DNA of 40,036 bases. It comes from Nocardia exalbida NBRC 100660 (GTDB lineage: Bacteria > Actinomycetota > Actinomycetes > Mycobacteriales > Mycobacteriaceae). The stretch spans positions 1 to 40,036 of the forward strand of contig NZ_BAFZ01000155.1 of the NCBI RefSeq assembly GCF_000308575.1, given 5' to 3'. Below are positions 15,627 through 24,523 of this stretch, piece by piece; the first letter of the stretch is position 1; each line of letters begins with the position of its first letter. The position numbers and the translations under genes were made by a program. The notes beneath the pieces were generated by a model. It was not told the DNA's origin, did not search any database, and saw nothing but the letters and a program-made list of their open reading frames with translations.

Positions 15627-17933
15627 TCAGCGCGGGCGTGCCGTCCATGCCGCGACCTGCGTACGAGACGAGAAGCCGAGTTTGCCGAGGATATTCTCGA
15701 CGTGCCGGTCGACGGTGCGAGGTGATACGACGAGCCGCTCGGCGATCTGCCGGTTGCTGAAACCTTGCGCGACCAGCTCGGCCACCTGCCGCTCGCGTGC
15801 CGTCAGCACCCCGGCTCGCAGCTGCGCATGTTGCGGGTCGCTCGCGCTCCGGTCGAGCGCGTAGGTGATCGCCTGGTCGTGATCGAGCCCTTCGCCACGC
15901 ACCCGTTCCGCGCGCATCACCGTCTCCGGCAGCGCGTCCATCACCCTGCGCTCACACGCGGTGTGCTGTTCGGGCATGTAAGGCCCGAACGCGGCGATCG
16001 ACGTCCCGATTCGCCGCCACATCGTATGGATCGCGCCCAGCAGCCGGGCGGCATGGCGATGCTCACCGCGCGCGGACGCCGTCCAGGCCAGCAGCTCGAT
16101 CATCAGCGCGGTCCCCACATGGTCGTTGAATTCGCGCTGAATCTCCAGGGCCGCGTGAGCGGAGGCCATCGCCTGGTCGTAGTCGCCGCGAACGAGTTGG
16201 TCGTAGCCGAGTGCCCACACCGCGTACGACTTGGTCCACTGCTCGCCGCGCCGGTCGGCCAGCTCGATCGCGCGCCGGGCCGTCGCGCCCGCCCTCGGAT
16301 CGCGTCCATGGCCGTAGGCGACCGCAAGCTGGAAGAGCGTCAGCCGGACCAGCTCGTCATCCTCGGAGAAGCTCGCGACCACTCGCTCGAAGCCGGTCAC
16401 GGCAGCGGCGAGGTCGCCGCGGAAGCCCGCGGCGGAAGCGCGCAGGCTACTCGCCCAGCCGAGCGCGCGGCGATCTCCGGCTTCCGTGGCGCGGGCCACG
16501 CACTCGTCGAGCGCCGCGTCGGCGGCGTCGAGGTCACCTTGCAGAACCCGCACCCACCCCGCTACCCAGAGCGCGTGGATCCGCTCGGGGTCGGCGTCTA
16601 CGGCAACCCGCAGCGCGCGGTCCACCCAGCGCCGTCCCGAGCCGAGGAACCCATCGGCGCACCAGTGATAGCGCAGCGCCGTCACCAGAGCCAGCGCCTC
16701 GCGCGAACTCGCCGGAGTGCTGGTCGCCCACTCCAGCGCGGCCCGGACGTTCGCGCGGTCGGCGCGCAACACCGCCAGGCCGGTCTCCTGGCCGGGCCCG
16801 TTCCACTGCCCGGCGATCCGCTCCGCGAGCGTGCGGTAGTAGTCGCGGTGCCGGTCACGCAGCGCGGTGGTCTCGTCGCGCTCGGTCAGCCGCTGCCATC
16901 CGTACTCGCGGATCGTTTCCAGCAGCCGATACCGCGTCTGGTCGTCCGCCGCGACGAGGACGACGACCGATTGCGCGACGAGGTGATCGATCAGGTCGAG
17001 CACCTGCTCGCGGGGCAGGTCAGGGCCTGTGCAGACGCCCTCGGCGGCGTGCAGGGTGAAAACTCCGGCGAAGACCGACAGTCGCGTCCACAGCAACTGT
17101 TCCGCCGGTGTGCACAGCTCATAGCTCCAGTCGATCAGAGCGCGCAGCGTCCGCTGTCGTGGCAGCGCGGCGCGGGCGCCTCCCGTCAGCAGCGCGAAGC
17201 GATCCTCGAGCCGGTCCAGAATCGTCTGCAAGGACAGTGATCGCAGCCGGGAGGCGGCCAGTTCGATCGCGAGCGGAATCCCGTCCAGCCGCTCACAGGC
17301 CCGCACCACCGCGTCCGCATTGCGCTCGGTGACCGTGAAGTCGGGACGCACCGCCCTGGCACGCTCCACCAGCAGCGTGGGCGCGTCGAAACCGGCCACC
17401 GCCACGGGTGTCACGGACTCGTCCGAAGCAGGCATCGACAGCGGACGGACCGGGTAGACGTGCTCGCCCGGCTCGCCGAGCAGCGCACGGCTGGTGGTGA
17501 GGATCCGTAGCCCGGCGCAGGCGCGCAGCAACTGGTGGCACAGCACGCGGCACGCGTCCAGCAGGTGCTCACAGTTGTCCAGCACGATCAGCACCCGCCG
17601 GTCGGCGAGGCACTCCACGATCTGCTCCTCCGCGGTCCGGTGCGACAGATCCGGGATCCCGAGGCTGGCCACTACCGCCCGCGCCACCAGTTGCGGATCA
17701 TCGACGGCGGCCAGGTCCACCAGCCACGACCCATCCGGAAACGAGCGGCCGGACGCGGCGGCGACCTCGGTGGCCAAGCGGGTCTTCCCCACCCCGCCCA
17801 CTCCGGTCAGCGTGACCAGGCGCGCGGTCGCCAGCAGTGCCCTGACCTCGCGGATCTCCCGCTGCCGGCCCACGAAACTCGTGACCGCCGACGGCAGATT
17901 ACCGACTCCGCGTGTGGGCCTGCGTTGCCCCAT
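15627..17933 (-). CDS. AAA-type ATPase / LuxR family transcriptional regulator
   Basis: A 768-residue multidomain regulator. Residues about 12-35 are the linker LPSAVTSFVGRQREI, Walker A GVGGVGKT at 44-51, Walker B-like RRVLIVLDNCEHLLD at about 107-121, then the NB-ARC-like arm. A TPR-like helical region covers about 330-680. The C-terminal LuxR HTH at about 700-762 reads LTARERQVAELVAQGFSNRQ then RLVVSPRTVDRHVENILGKL. The layout equals mycobacterial Rv0386/Rv1358-like proteins without the cyclase domain. It is expected to be activated by a ligand through the ATPase/TPR region. No Shine-Dalgarno precedes the ATG, and a TAAAAT -10 nine bases upstream suggests a leaderless mRNA. Confidence 0.93.
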   Translation of the reverse strand: MGQRRPTRGVGNLPSAVTSFVGRQREIREVRALLATARLVTLTGVGGVGKTRLATEVAAASGRSFPDGSWLVDLAAVDDPQLVARAVVASLGIPDLSHRTAEEQIVECLADRRVLIVLDNCEHLLDACRVLCHQLLRACAGLRILTTSRALLGEPGEHVYPVRPLSMPASDESVTPVAVAGFDAPTLLVERARAVRPDFTVTERNADAVVRACERLDGIPLAIELAASRLRSLSLQTILDRLEDRFALLTGGARAALPRQRTLRALIDWSYELCTPAEQLLWTRLSVFAGVFTLHAAEGVCTGPDLPREQVLDLIDHLVAQSVVVLVAADDQTRYRLLETIREYGWQRLTERDETTALRDRHRDYYRTLAERIAGQWNGPGQETGLAVLRADRANVRAALEWATSTPASSREALALVTALRYHWCADGFLGSGRRWVDRALRVAVDADPERIHALWVAGWVRVLQGDLDAADAALDECVARATEAGDRRALGWASSLRASAAGFRGDLAAAVTGFERVVASFSEDDELVRLTLFQLAVAYGHGRDPRAGATARRAIELADRRGEQWTKSYAVWALGYDQLVRGDYDQAMASAHAALEIQREFNDHVGTALMIELLAWTASARGEHRHAARLLGAIHTMWRRIGTSIAAFGPYMPEQHTACERRVMDALPETVMRAERVRGEGLDHDQAITYALDRSASDPQHAQLRAGVLTARERQVAELVAQGFSNRQIAERLVVSPRTVDRHVENILGKLGFSSRTQVAAWTARPR

Positions 17934-17942
17934 GATATGTGG

Positions 17943-17968
17943 ATTTTAGCCGCCCGGAGTCGGGCGGC
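17943..17968 (-). promoter_or_regulatory. Leaderless promoter with overlapping dyad for the AAA-LuxR gene
   Basis: On the minus strand TAAAAT (17948-17943) lies nine bases before the ATG at 17933, placing the transcription start at or next to the start codon. Just upstream is a perfect dyad GCCGCCCG-N4-CGGGCGGC (17949-17968) occupying the spacer. It could be an operator, or the terminator of the protease gene that ends at 18078. Confidence 0.45.
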
Positions 17969-18077
17969 GGTGTCGATCACCAGCAGTTTCGAGCTCGACC
18001 CCCGCACGCTGGCGGCACCGTCGAGCGGGCCGCCCACCGGCCATGCCCCGTGTCGGGGCGACGAGGACCTGCACGGC

Positions 18078-18749
18078 TCAGATGGGCCGGAAACCGGCGC
18101 CTACGTCATTACGGGAATCGATGTCGGTGAGAATCGCGTTGATGTCGGTTCCCACCTCCGGCCCGAGACACCCCATGCCCAAGTAGGCGTTGACCATCCC
18201 GACCAGGGTCGAACCGATCACCACCGGCGCGCCGGAGTCGCCTTTGAGCACGCACATCTGAGTCCAGGTGTCGCTGCTGTCGCCCGTCATGTCGCCCCAG
18301 GCGACACCGCAGGTCTGGCCGGTGGTCCGGCCCTTCTTACAGACGACGTCGGGAAACCGCGCGGGTGCGCCGAGTCCGTCGATGAGGAACCCTCCGACCT
18401 CCCGAGCGGGCACCACCCGTGCGGCATCGAATTCGATGACCGCGTAGTCCAGCGCGTGATCGGCGTAGACGAATCGACCCAGCACCCCATAACTGGGATA
18501 GGTCACGGACGTGACGCGCGCGCCGGGTTCGCCGCAGTGTCCCGCCGTCAGACCGACCAACCGGCCGGCCGCGTCGTGCCCGATGGTGGTGAGCGTGCAT
18601 TCGGCTTCGTCGTCGATCGCGATGCCCGATCCACCGCCGATCGGCGGCAGTGGCAACTGCGGAACACCGGCCGCCGCGCCGGCGCCCACCGAGACCGGGC
18701 CGCACGCCAGCGCCGCCGCGGCGACGACCTTCAGCAGTGAACGAGTCAT
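18078..18749 (-). CDS. Secreted S1 (chymotrypsin/streptogrisin-like) serine protease
   Basis: A 223-residue exported protease. An N-terminal signal peptide (MTRSLLKVVAAAALACGPVS, Ala-rich cleavage region near residue 28) is followed by a compact catalytic domain. The triad is H71 in LTAGHCG, D101 in HALDYAVIEF and S172 in KGDSGAPV. Cysteine pairs near 51/72, 137/147 and 166/194 suggest disulfides of the streptogrisin type. No pro-domain is seen. GGAGGAAC directly before ATG 18749 fixes the start. By family it hydrolyses peptide bonds outside the cell; specificity is unknown. Confidence 0.92.
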   Translation of the reverse strand: MTRSLLKVVAAAALACGPVSVGAGAAAGVPQLPLPPIGGGSGIAIDDEAECTLTTIGHDAAGRLVGLTAGHCGEPGARVTSVTYPSYGVLGRFVYADHALDYAVIEFDAARVVPAREVGGFLIDGLGAPARFPDVVCKKGRTTGQTCGVAWGDMTGDSSDTWTQMCVLKGDSGAPVVIGSTLVGMVNAYLGMGCLGPEVGTDINAILTDIDSRNDVGAGFRPI

Positions 18750-19116
18750 TGTTCCTCCAACCGAGCCGAGCGGAATCCCCGCGACCCGGCCCGAGCCGCA
18801 CCCGCAGCCGGCGAACCCGGCATACGCATCGCCTCCCACCACCGAAGTCCAGGACCCACGCAAACTTACGCGCGTTCCCAGTCCGAGCTACCCACGTGAA
18901 CGAGATGGAAACGGGGCCTGGCGTTCTTCCCTTCCGGCACGCCGGATGGGCTGTGTCGCAGCGCCTTTCCCTGATAGCCGTCAAGGGACGGTCCAGACCG
19001 CTGCCAGCGGTTTCTCGACGCCCCTGCAACTCGCAGCACCGAGCGACTGATTGCAATATGAGATCAGTTTGGCTAGGTTCTTTCTAATTGCAGATTGCAA
19101 CCAGATGGGAGCGCCA
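18750..19116. other. Divergent regulatory region with GATTGCAA repeats
   Basis: About 370 bases lie between the protease and the DHFR-like gene. They contain a dyad ACCGCT-GCC-AGCGGT (18997-19011) and, close to the DHFR-like gene, GATTGCAA at 19049-19056 and 19093-19100 (44 bp apart, about four helical turns), with ATTGCA also at 19087-19092. TTGCAA is itself palindromic. The stretch 19045-19100 is notably AT-rich and is the likely promoter/operator of the reductase gene. Confidence 0.45.
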
Positions 19117-19761
19117 ATGGCACAGTTGGTCCGCGTTCAGAACTTCACCGTGTCCAGCGATGGCTACGGATCAGGGGAAGGGCAAAGCCTGGATCGCCCG
19201 TTCGGACACGCCGATCCGGGGCCGCTCATGTCATGGGCGGGCGCCACCGCGCACTGGCCCAACCGCACCGATCCGGGCGGCAGCTACGGTCTCGACGACT
19301 ACTTCACCCGCGACTTCCACAACAACATCGGCGCCGAGATCATGGGGCGCAACAAATTCGGCCCGCAGCGCGGACCATGGGAGAACTACGACTGGCAAGG
19401 ATGGTGGGGGGACGAACCACCGTTCCATACGCCGGTGTTCGTCCTCACCCATTATCCGCGACCGTCGATCACGCTGGGAGACACCACCTTCCATTTCATC
19501 GACGCGACTCCGAAGGACGCGCTGGCCCAGGCGTTCGATGCCGCCGAGGGAAAGGACGTACGCATCGGCGGCGGTGTCGCCGTCGTCCGGGAGTTCCTCG
19601 ACGCCGATCTCATCGACACGATGCATATCGCTGTCGCGCCGGTAGAACTCGGTCGCGGCGAAAGGCTCTGGGCGAGCCCCGACGAACTCGTCGACCGGTT
19701 TCACCTGGAGCGGATCCCGAGCCCGAGCGGAGTGGTGCACCACGTCTTCTGGCGACGCTGA
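19117..19761 (+). CDS. Dihydrofolate reductase family (RibD C-terminal-like) protein
   Basis: A 214-residue protein of the RibD_C/DHFR-like fold: it opens with AQLVRVQNFTVSSDGYGSG, has a middle GAEIMGRNKFGP resembling the MGR motif of the NADPH site, and a VRIGGGVAVVREFLDADLID segment matching the GGGxxxxxFLxxxLID motif. Members are NADPH-dependent reductases of unclear substrate, often under small-molecule or stress regulators. The start at 19117 follows GGGAG by six bases. The gene is monocistronic behind a region with repeated TTGCAA sites. The substrate cannot be inferred; it is not the housekeeping FolA, which is shorter and lacks this middle insertion. Confidence 0.88.
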   Translation: MAQLVRVQNFTVSSDGYGSGEGQSLDRPFGHADPGPLMSWAGATAHWPNRTDPGGSYGLDDYFTRDFHNNIGAEIMGRNKFGPQRGPWENYDWQGWWGDEPPFHTPVFVLTHYPRPSITLGDTTFHFIDATPKDALAQAFDAAEGKDVRIGGGVAVVREFLDADLIDTMHIAVAPVELGRGERLWASPDELVDRFHLERIPSPSGVVHHVFWRR

Positions 19762-19784
19762 CCGCTACCAACAGGTGCTGCGAC

Positions 19785-20420
19785 TCAGGCGCTGCGGGGC
19801 ATCGGCCGAGCTACCGGATTGACGATCAATCCCGCCTCCCACGCACGCTCGATGACCCGCGCGACGTCGATGCGCCGCACCTCGCGGATCTCCGGGCTCG
19901 CCAGGAGATCCCCGATATAGGCCACGACATGCTCGGCGAGCAGGGAGCGCACATCACCGAGCCGACCGAGGAGCCGGGCGGGGGCATCCACCGAGCGGAC
20001 CCTGATGTCCACCTGCTCCTCGCCTACCTCCTCGGTCCGGACGAACACCGCGCACGGGTCCTCCAGCACCAGCTCCACTCGCATGCGCACCCGCACCGCC
20101 GCGGCGAACCACCCGATGACCCCGGCGAAGTCCGCCCGCAGCCGAAGCGTGATCGGCACCTCCACGGCGACGTCCCAACCCTCGTCGTCACACACTTCGG
20201 CCCGGACCTTCCCGGGCCGACCCGTCGCGGTGACGCAGACCAGCCCGCCGGGACCGGCATGAACCGGCCCCACCTCGATACGCTCACCGACGATCTCCGC
20301 GATGACCTCCGCGACACGGTCCGGACGAGCAACCGATTGCAACATCTGTTGCGCGAACCGCGCACGCGCCCACTCCGTCGCAGACCACTCGCGGTCGTCA
20401 CGACTCTTGATCTCAGGCAT
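19785..20420 (-). CDS. Hypothetical conserved-looking protein
   Basis: A 211-residue soluble protein, not recognised. The N-terminal third is helical and charged (SATEWARARFAQQMLQSVA), the middle alternates hydrophobic residues as in long beta strands (GGLVCVTATGRPGKVRAEV, RVRMRVELVLEDPCAVFVRT), and the end is helical (ARVIERAWEAGLIVNP). The strand pattern vaguely recalls tubular lipid-binding domains such as DUF2993/LmeA, but there is no signal peptide and I would not assign it. GGAGGTGG a few bases before ATG 20420 fixes the start. It is divergent from the AraC regulator and convergent with the reductase. Confidence 0.7.
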   Translation of the reverse strand: MPEIKSRDDREWSATEWARARFAQQMLQSVARPDRVAEVIAEIVGERIEVGPVHAGPGGLVCVTATGRPGKVRAEVCDDEGWDVAVEVPITLRLRADFAGVIGWFAAAVRVRMRVELVLEDPCAVFVRTEEVGEEQVDIRVRSVDAPARLLGRLGDVRSLLAEHVVAYIGDLLASPEIREVRRIDVARVIERAWEAGLIVNPVARPMPRSA

Positions 20421-20673
20421 GAGCCACCTCCGTTCACCCAGCCCGCGTATACCCCGCAAACGGGAACAATCACCCGCTCGGACGTCGCGCCCTACGCCTG
20501 GATGGCGGAGGGGCGGCGGGGCCGCATTCGCCGGGGTCGACGTCGCGATTCGGATGGGCCGAGATCCAGCTGCACCGCAGTGGCCGCATCGTGGGTGTGC
20601 TGATGTTCCAGGTGTCGAAGACGGCCGGTCTCGCCGACCGACCGAGTTCGAGCCCTCCGGTTAGCCTGGGTGG

Positions 20674-21528
20674 GTGGGAGTGGTCGGGTTCGAGCGGGAT
20701 CGCGGTGCCGGTTGGGATTTCGGGCGTGCGACCGCGGGCGGGCACGCGGGTGGGGCGGCGATGATCGGGTTCCGTGATCGCGGGGGCGGCGAGCTGGACC
20801 TGCGGGTCACCGGGATACCGGCGGTCACGGTGGTGTTCGAGTTCGGTGGCAGCGAACTGGTCGTCGAGAGCAATAGCGGCAGGCAGGCGTTCGCCGGGTT
20901 CGTTTCAGGGTATCCGCCCGGAACGATGCGTATCCGCGGTGAGCGGGTCGAATGTGTCGAGGTGCGGTTGTCACCGGCGCGGGCCTATTCGTTGCCGGGT
21001 ATCGCACCGGCGGAGCTGGGCCGCGCGGCGGTCGTCGGCGTGGAAGACCTCTTCGGACGTCGTGCGCAGTGGCTGCGCGAGCAACTCGCGGATGCGGCGA
21101 CATGGGAACAGCGCTTCGCGCTGACGCGATCGTTTCTGCTGCGATGTGCCGACCCGGCACGCACACCGGACCCGGAAGTGGTCGCCGGCTGGAATCGCAT
21201 CCTGGCCGGCCGCGGACAGGTCACGGTCGGCGAACTCGCCGCATCGTGCGGATGGAGCCGCAAGCGGCTGTGGGCGAGGTTCGAGTCCCAGATCGGGCTG
21301 ACGCCCAAGCGTGCCGCCATGCTGGTCCGATTCCGCCACGCCGTGGAAGGGCTGGTGGCCGGCCGCCCCGCCGCCGAGGTCGCCGCGACCTGCGGCTACA
21401 CCGACCAGTCCCATCTGTCGCGGGACGTGTCGAGCTTCGCGCAGCTCACCCCGGGGGCGCTGGCGGCGCAACCGCTCACCGCCATCTCCGCGCACCGCTA
21501 CCGGGCGTGGGGAACATTTTTCCGCTGA
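20674..21528 (+). CDS. AraC family transcriptional regulator
   Basis: A 284-residue regulator with an N-terminal effector domain (about 1-165) and a C-terminal double helix-turn-helix (about 180-275). The first helix pair includes GQVTVGELAASCGWSRKRLW and the second AAEVAATCGYTDQSHLSRD followed by FAQLTPGALAA, the usual AraC finger with GYxDQSHLxRxF. The start is a GTG without a clear Shine-Dalgarno; TAGCCT at 20662-20667 only six bases upstream is a fair -10, suggesting a leaderless transcript. The convergent VOC gene and the MFS exporter beyond it are possible targets. Confidence 0.9.
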   Translation: MGVVGFERDRGAGWDFGRATAGGHAGGAAMIGFRDRGGGELDLRVTGIPAVTVVFEFGGSELVVESNSGRQAFAGFVSGYPPGTMRIRGERVECVEVRLSPARAYSLPGIAPAELGRAAVVGVEDLFGRRAQWLREQLADAATWEQRFALTRSFLLRCADPARTPDPEVVAGWNRILAGRGQVTVGELAASCGWSRKRLWARFESQIGLTPKRAAMLVRFRHAVEGLVAGRPAAEVAATCGYTDQSHLSRDVSSFAQLTPGALAAQPLTAISAHRYRAWGTFFR

Positions 21529-21569
21529 GCGTTCTCGACGTCCTCCCGGAACGCGCCCACAGCGATCGC

Positions 21570-22199
21570 TCAGGCCACGGCCTCCCACGCGAACCCGTCG
21601 GGGTCGGCGAAGGGCCCGATATCGCTGCCGATGGCGATCCGGTGCGAGCCGGCACCCTCCGGGGAGACGCCGGCATCCTTGGCGGCGGCACGACGCCCGT
21701 AGAGCGCCAGCTTGACCGACGACGACGGGGCATCGAACTCGACGTATTTGCTGCCGAAACTCTTCGCCACGGTCAGGCCGCGATCGACGTAGAACTGCTT
21801 GGTCGCCTTGACGTTGTCGACCCCGAGCAGAGTCACGAAGTCGTCGACCTCCCGGGTGGCCGGGCCGGTGTCCTTCTTCGACGACGTCGCGATTTTCCAG
21901 ATCGCCCCGTCCGGAGCCTGGACGACGCCGCCGTACCCCCAGAAGCTCTTCTTGGCCGGCTTCAGCGTCGTCGCTCCCGCGTCGAGCGCGGCGCCGACGA
22001 GGCTGTCGACGGTGCTCGGCTGCGACACCACGAGCGAGAGGATGAAGCCGCGGAACCCGTTCGTCGGCGCCTCCGAGGCGCGCACGCGCACCTTGTCGCC
22101 GAGTTCGAACGCGGCGGCGTAGAAGCTCGCGCCGGTCGCGGGATCGGGCATCTCGAGAATGACGGAGTCGATAGTGGGCTGCTCGGTGGTGGTATCCAT
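21570..22199 (-). CDS. VOC family (glyoxalase/bleomycin-resistance-like) two-domain protein
   Basis: A 209-residue protein with two VOC modules. Module one: TIDSVILEMPDPATGASFY through KSFWGYGGVVQAPDGAIWKI. Module two: VDDFVTLLGVDNVKATKQFY through GSDIGPFADPDGFAWEAVA. Members bind small hydrophobic ligands, inactivate antibiotics or act as metal-dependent dioxygenases or lyases; the His/Glu ligand pattern is incomplete, so a binding role is as likely as catalysis. TAGCGT seven bases before the ATG with no ribosome site suggests a leaderless mRNA. It converges on the AraC gene, with a weak GCGTTC/GAACGC hairpin between them. Confidence 0.88.
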   Translation of the reverse strand: MDTTTEQPTIDSVILEMPDPATGASFYAAAFELGDKVRVRASEAPTNGFRGFILSLVVSQPSTVDSLVGAALDAGATTLKPAKKSFWGYGGVVQAPDGAIWKIATSSKKDTGPATREVDDFVTLLGVDNVKATKQFYVDRGLTVAKSFGSKYVEFDAPSSSVKLALYGRRAAAKDAGVSPEGAGSHRIAIGSDIGPFADPDGFAWEAVA

Positions 22200-22282
22200 G
22201 GCGATAACGCTAATTACTGCTCGGCGACCGGCGCTTCTCGATTCCTGATCGTTGTGGGCAGCCGATTCGGCGAGCACGAGCA

Positions 22283-23560
22283 CTACGCGGGATCGGTGAC
22301 CAGCTCGGGTTCGCTCGATGCGGGGTGGTCGTGCCGGGGCAGCAGCAGCGGGGTGGCCAACAGCAGCACCCCGGAGACGGCGATGGCGGCACGTGGGCTG
22401 GTGACCGCCGCCAGCAGTCCTCCCAGCGCGGTCAGAGCAGCGGTGGTGGCTCTCGTGGTGATCGACCACGCCGACAGGGTGCGGGCGACACGGTCGCTCG
22501 GGGTGTGGTCGAGTCGATAGGTGGCTATCAGCGGGTTGCACACGCCTATGCAGACGATCAACCCGAACTCGATCACGATGACCAGCACCAGGCCGGTCGT
22601 TCCGGGCCCGACGAACGCCAGTCCGAGCGGCCAGCAGGCGCGCAACGTCCCGCTGACGAGCATCACGCGATGACGACCGAATCGCGCTGCCAGCGGGCGA
22701 GCGAATCGGGAACCGATCAGACCCCCGGCACAGGGTACGGCGAAAGCAAGACCGTACTGCCAAGGCGCGAACCCGAGATCGCCGACCAGCAGTACCGCCA
22801 ACGGTGGCTCGGTCGCCAGGATCAGCCCTGAGAAGAGAACCGCATTGGCCATCGTCATCCGCAATCCCGGGTGGCCGAAGATGTAGCGCCACCCGTCCAG
22901 CAGCTCTCCCATCCGGACCCGGGATCGTCGCTGGTGCGCGGGCCGGGGTTCGCCGCCGCCGATCGCACCGATAGCCGCCGCCGACAGCAGGTAGCTCATC
23001 GCATCCACCAGCACCGTCACCACCGGGCCCAGCAACCCCATCGCGGCCCCACCCAAGGGCGGTCCCACCATCTGCGCGGTCCAGGTCGTCGACTCGAACC
23101 GGGCGTTGGCGACCAACAGGTCCTCCGGCCGGACAAGCGTTTTCAGATAGGCCCCGCTCGCGGCCTTGAACGTGATATCCCCCGCCGCGGCGACGACCGA
23201 CACGACGAGCAACTGGGCAAAGCTCAACACTCCGAATACGAACGCGACCGGGACACCGGCCAGCATCACGAACCGGGCCAGATCCATCGCGATCATCACG
23301 GGACGTTTGCGGCGGAACTCCACCCACGGACCCAACGGCACGGCGATCAGCGCTCCCACCGCCACACCGGACGCCGCCAACGCGGACACCGCCGCCGGTC
23401 CGGCGTGCAGCACACCGATCGCGATCAACGGCAGCGCACCGAAACCGAACCCCGAACCATAGGCGCTGACCGCATAGGCTGCCCACAACCACCGGAACCG
23501 ACGTTCCGGCGACTTGCCACCCGGGTCATCCACCGCCACCACCTCATCCGAATCAGCCAC
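22283..23560 (-). CDS. MFS transporter (MFS_3/EntS-like exporter)
   Basis: A 425-residue polytopic protein with about 12 hydrophobic segments. Features include FRWLWAAYAVSAYGSGFGFG in TM1, the loop motif PWVEFRRKRPVM after TM2 (the MFS A-motif position) and SRFARPLAARFGRHRVMLV at the start of the second half. The pattern fits the enterobactin-exporter/MFS_3 group that pumps out drugs or siderophores. The start is GTG with a weak ribosome site. It lies 83 bp downstream of the VOC start on the same strand with its own start far upstream, so the two could be co-transcribed. Confidence 0.9.
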   Translation of the reverse strand: MADSDEVVAVDDPGGKSPERRFRWLWAAYAVSAYGSGFGFGALPLIAIGVLHAGPAAVSALAASGVAVGALIAVPLGPWVEFRRKRPVMIAMDLARFVMLAGVPVAFVFGVLSFAQLLVVSVVAAAGDITFKAASGAYLKTLVRPEDLLVANARFESTTWTAQMVGPPLGGAAMGLLGPVVTVLVDAMSYLLSAAAIGAIGGGEPRPAHQRRSRVRMGELLDGWRYIFGHPGLRMTMANAVLFSGLILATEPPLAVLLVGDLGFAPWQYGLAFAVPCAGGLIGSRFARPLAARFGRHRVMLVSGTLRACWPLGLAFVGPGTTGLVLVIVIEFGLIVCIGVCNPLIATYRLDHTPSDRVARTLSAWSITTRATTAALTALGGLLAAVTSPRAAIAVSGVLLLATPLLLPRHDHPASSEPELVTDPA

Positions 23561-23950
23561 ATCGACCGACGGATGAAATCAGCTCGCGCACAACGGAATC
23601 AAACAACCGAGTGCTCGGCGGGCACAACGTCTGGTTGTGCATCAGCGGCACCGCCGCGCCAGCGACGGAGAGGATGGAACGAGTCGACACCCGAGCTGAG
23701 GTGATCCCCGGCGCGAGCTTGCTGCCGCGGGCGGTGGTGACCCGCATTCGTGCGATCAGCTGCGGACAACCTCGTGGCCGCTCGACGCCGCCGTCGAATT
23801 ACCACGGAGCCGGCCCGCAAGCCGCTACGGTCCCATTGGGATGCGGGTGTCCACCCCCTGAGGGCGCCCCCACCCCACCCGGGGGGTGGGCGCCCTCCAC
23901 CCCCGGGGCCCCGCAAGGGGCTCATGTGGGCTCGGCCTGCACCGATCAGG
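23561..23950. other. Intergenic region, no gene recognised
   Basis: About 390 bases hold no frame with protein character on either strand. The left part should carry the MFS promoter. The only clear structure is the hairpin at 23860-23897. Confidence 0.5.
23860..23897 (-). terminator. Long G+C hairpin after the unknown gene at 23951
   Basis: The left arm at 23860-23876 pairs with the right arm GGGGTGGGCGCCCTC (23883-23897), giving a 15-bp stem with a two-base CC bulge and a six-base loop. It begins 54 bp past the stop of the minus-strand gene ending at 23951. Confidence 0.55.
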
Positions 23951-24400
23951 TCAGGCCGGCACTCCCGGACAGTCCCACGCCTCGACCGAGTCGCGGGAAT
24001 ACCAATGCCCGGTCCATTCCCTGCCCGATTCGAGGGCATCGTAGAAATCCTCGTCATCGGGCAACTCCGGGCCGTGGGCGTAGACCACACCGGGACGATC
24101 ACCGTGGAAGCGGCGGGCACGCTCGACCGCGCGAGCCGAGCGCTCGGCGAGATAGGCGCGCTGGGTGATCAGCCACTCCTCGCTCGTGCGAGCTCCCGGG
24201 CCGCCGTAGTCCAGCGGGTAATGCATCTGGTACTCCAGCCGCGCCAACTGCTCGCCCGCGTGCTCGTACAGCCACACGATCCACCCCGGTACCTGTGGCT
24301 GCGCAGCCAGCGCACGAACAGCGAATCCTTCGCGCACGGCCGGGCTTTCCGGATCACGCCACGCCGCGGCGACGTCACGGGCGACCGCCGCGAAGTCCAT
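23951..24400 (-). CDS. Hypothetical protein
   Basis: A 149-residue acidic soluble protein, not recognised. It opens MDFAAVARDVAAAWRDPESP, has an aromatic middle (GWIVWLYEHAGEQLARLEYQ), TSEEWLITQRAYLAER and an acidic C-terminus with ELPDDEDFYDALESG. GGAG about five bases before ATG 24400 supports this start over upstream ATGs. It may form an operon with the gene ending at 24524 (123 bp upstream on the same strand). Confidence 0.7.
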   Translation of the reverse strand: MDFAAVARDVAAAWRDPESPAVREGFAVRALAAQPQVPGWIVWLYEHAGEQLARLEYQMHYPLDYGGPGARTSEEWLITQRAYLAERSARAVERARRFHGDRPGVVYAHGPELPDDEDFYDALESGREWTGHWYSRDSVEAWDCPGVPA

Positions 24401-24523
24401 GCTGCTCCGCCCCCGATCTTTCCGATGCCTACCACCCATAGCGGATAACTCTAAATCTCGATACCGGCCACCGACCAGAGTTCGCTCCAAGTTGGCCCGC
24501 GACCGGCCGTCCTTGTCCGTCTG

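Noticed and set aside
15765..17240. 491-codon frame antisense to the AAA-LuxR gene
   Set aside because: No recognisable protein features; the sense frame is clear.
20470..20660. Frames in the gap before the AraC regulator
   Set aside because: Short, overlapping on both strands, Arg/Gly-rich, without start signals.
23553..23747. 64-codon minus-strand frame upstream of the MFS gene
   Set aside because: No ribosome site, no family resemblance, and it overlaps the MFS start region.
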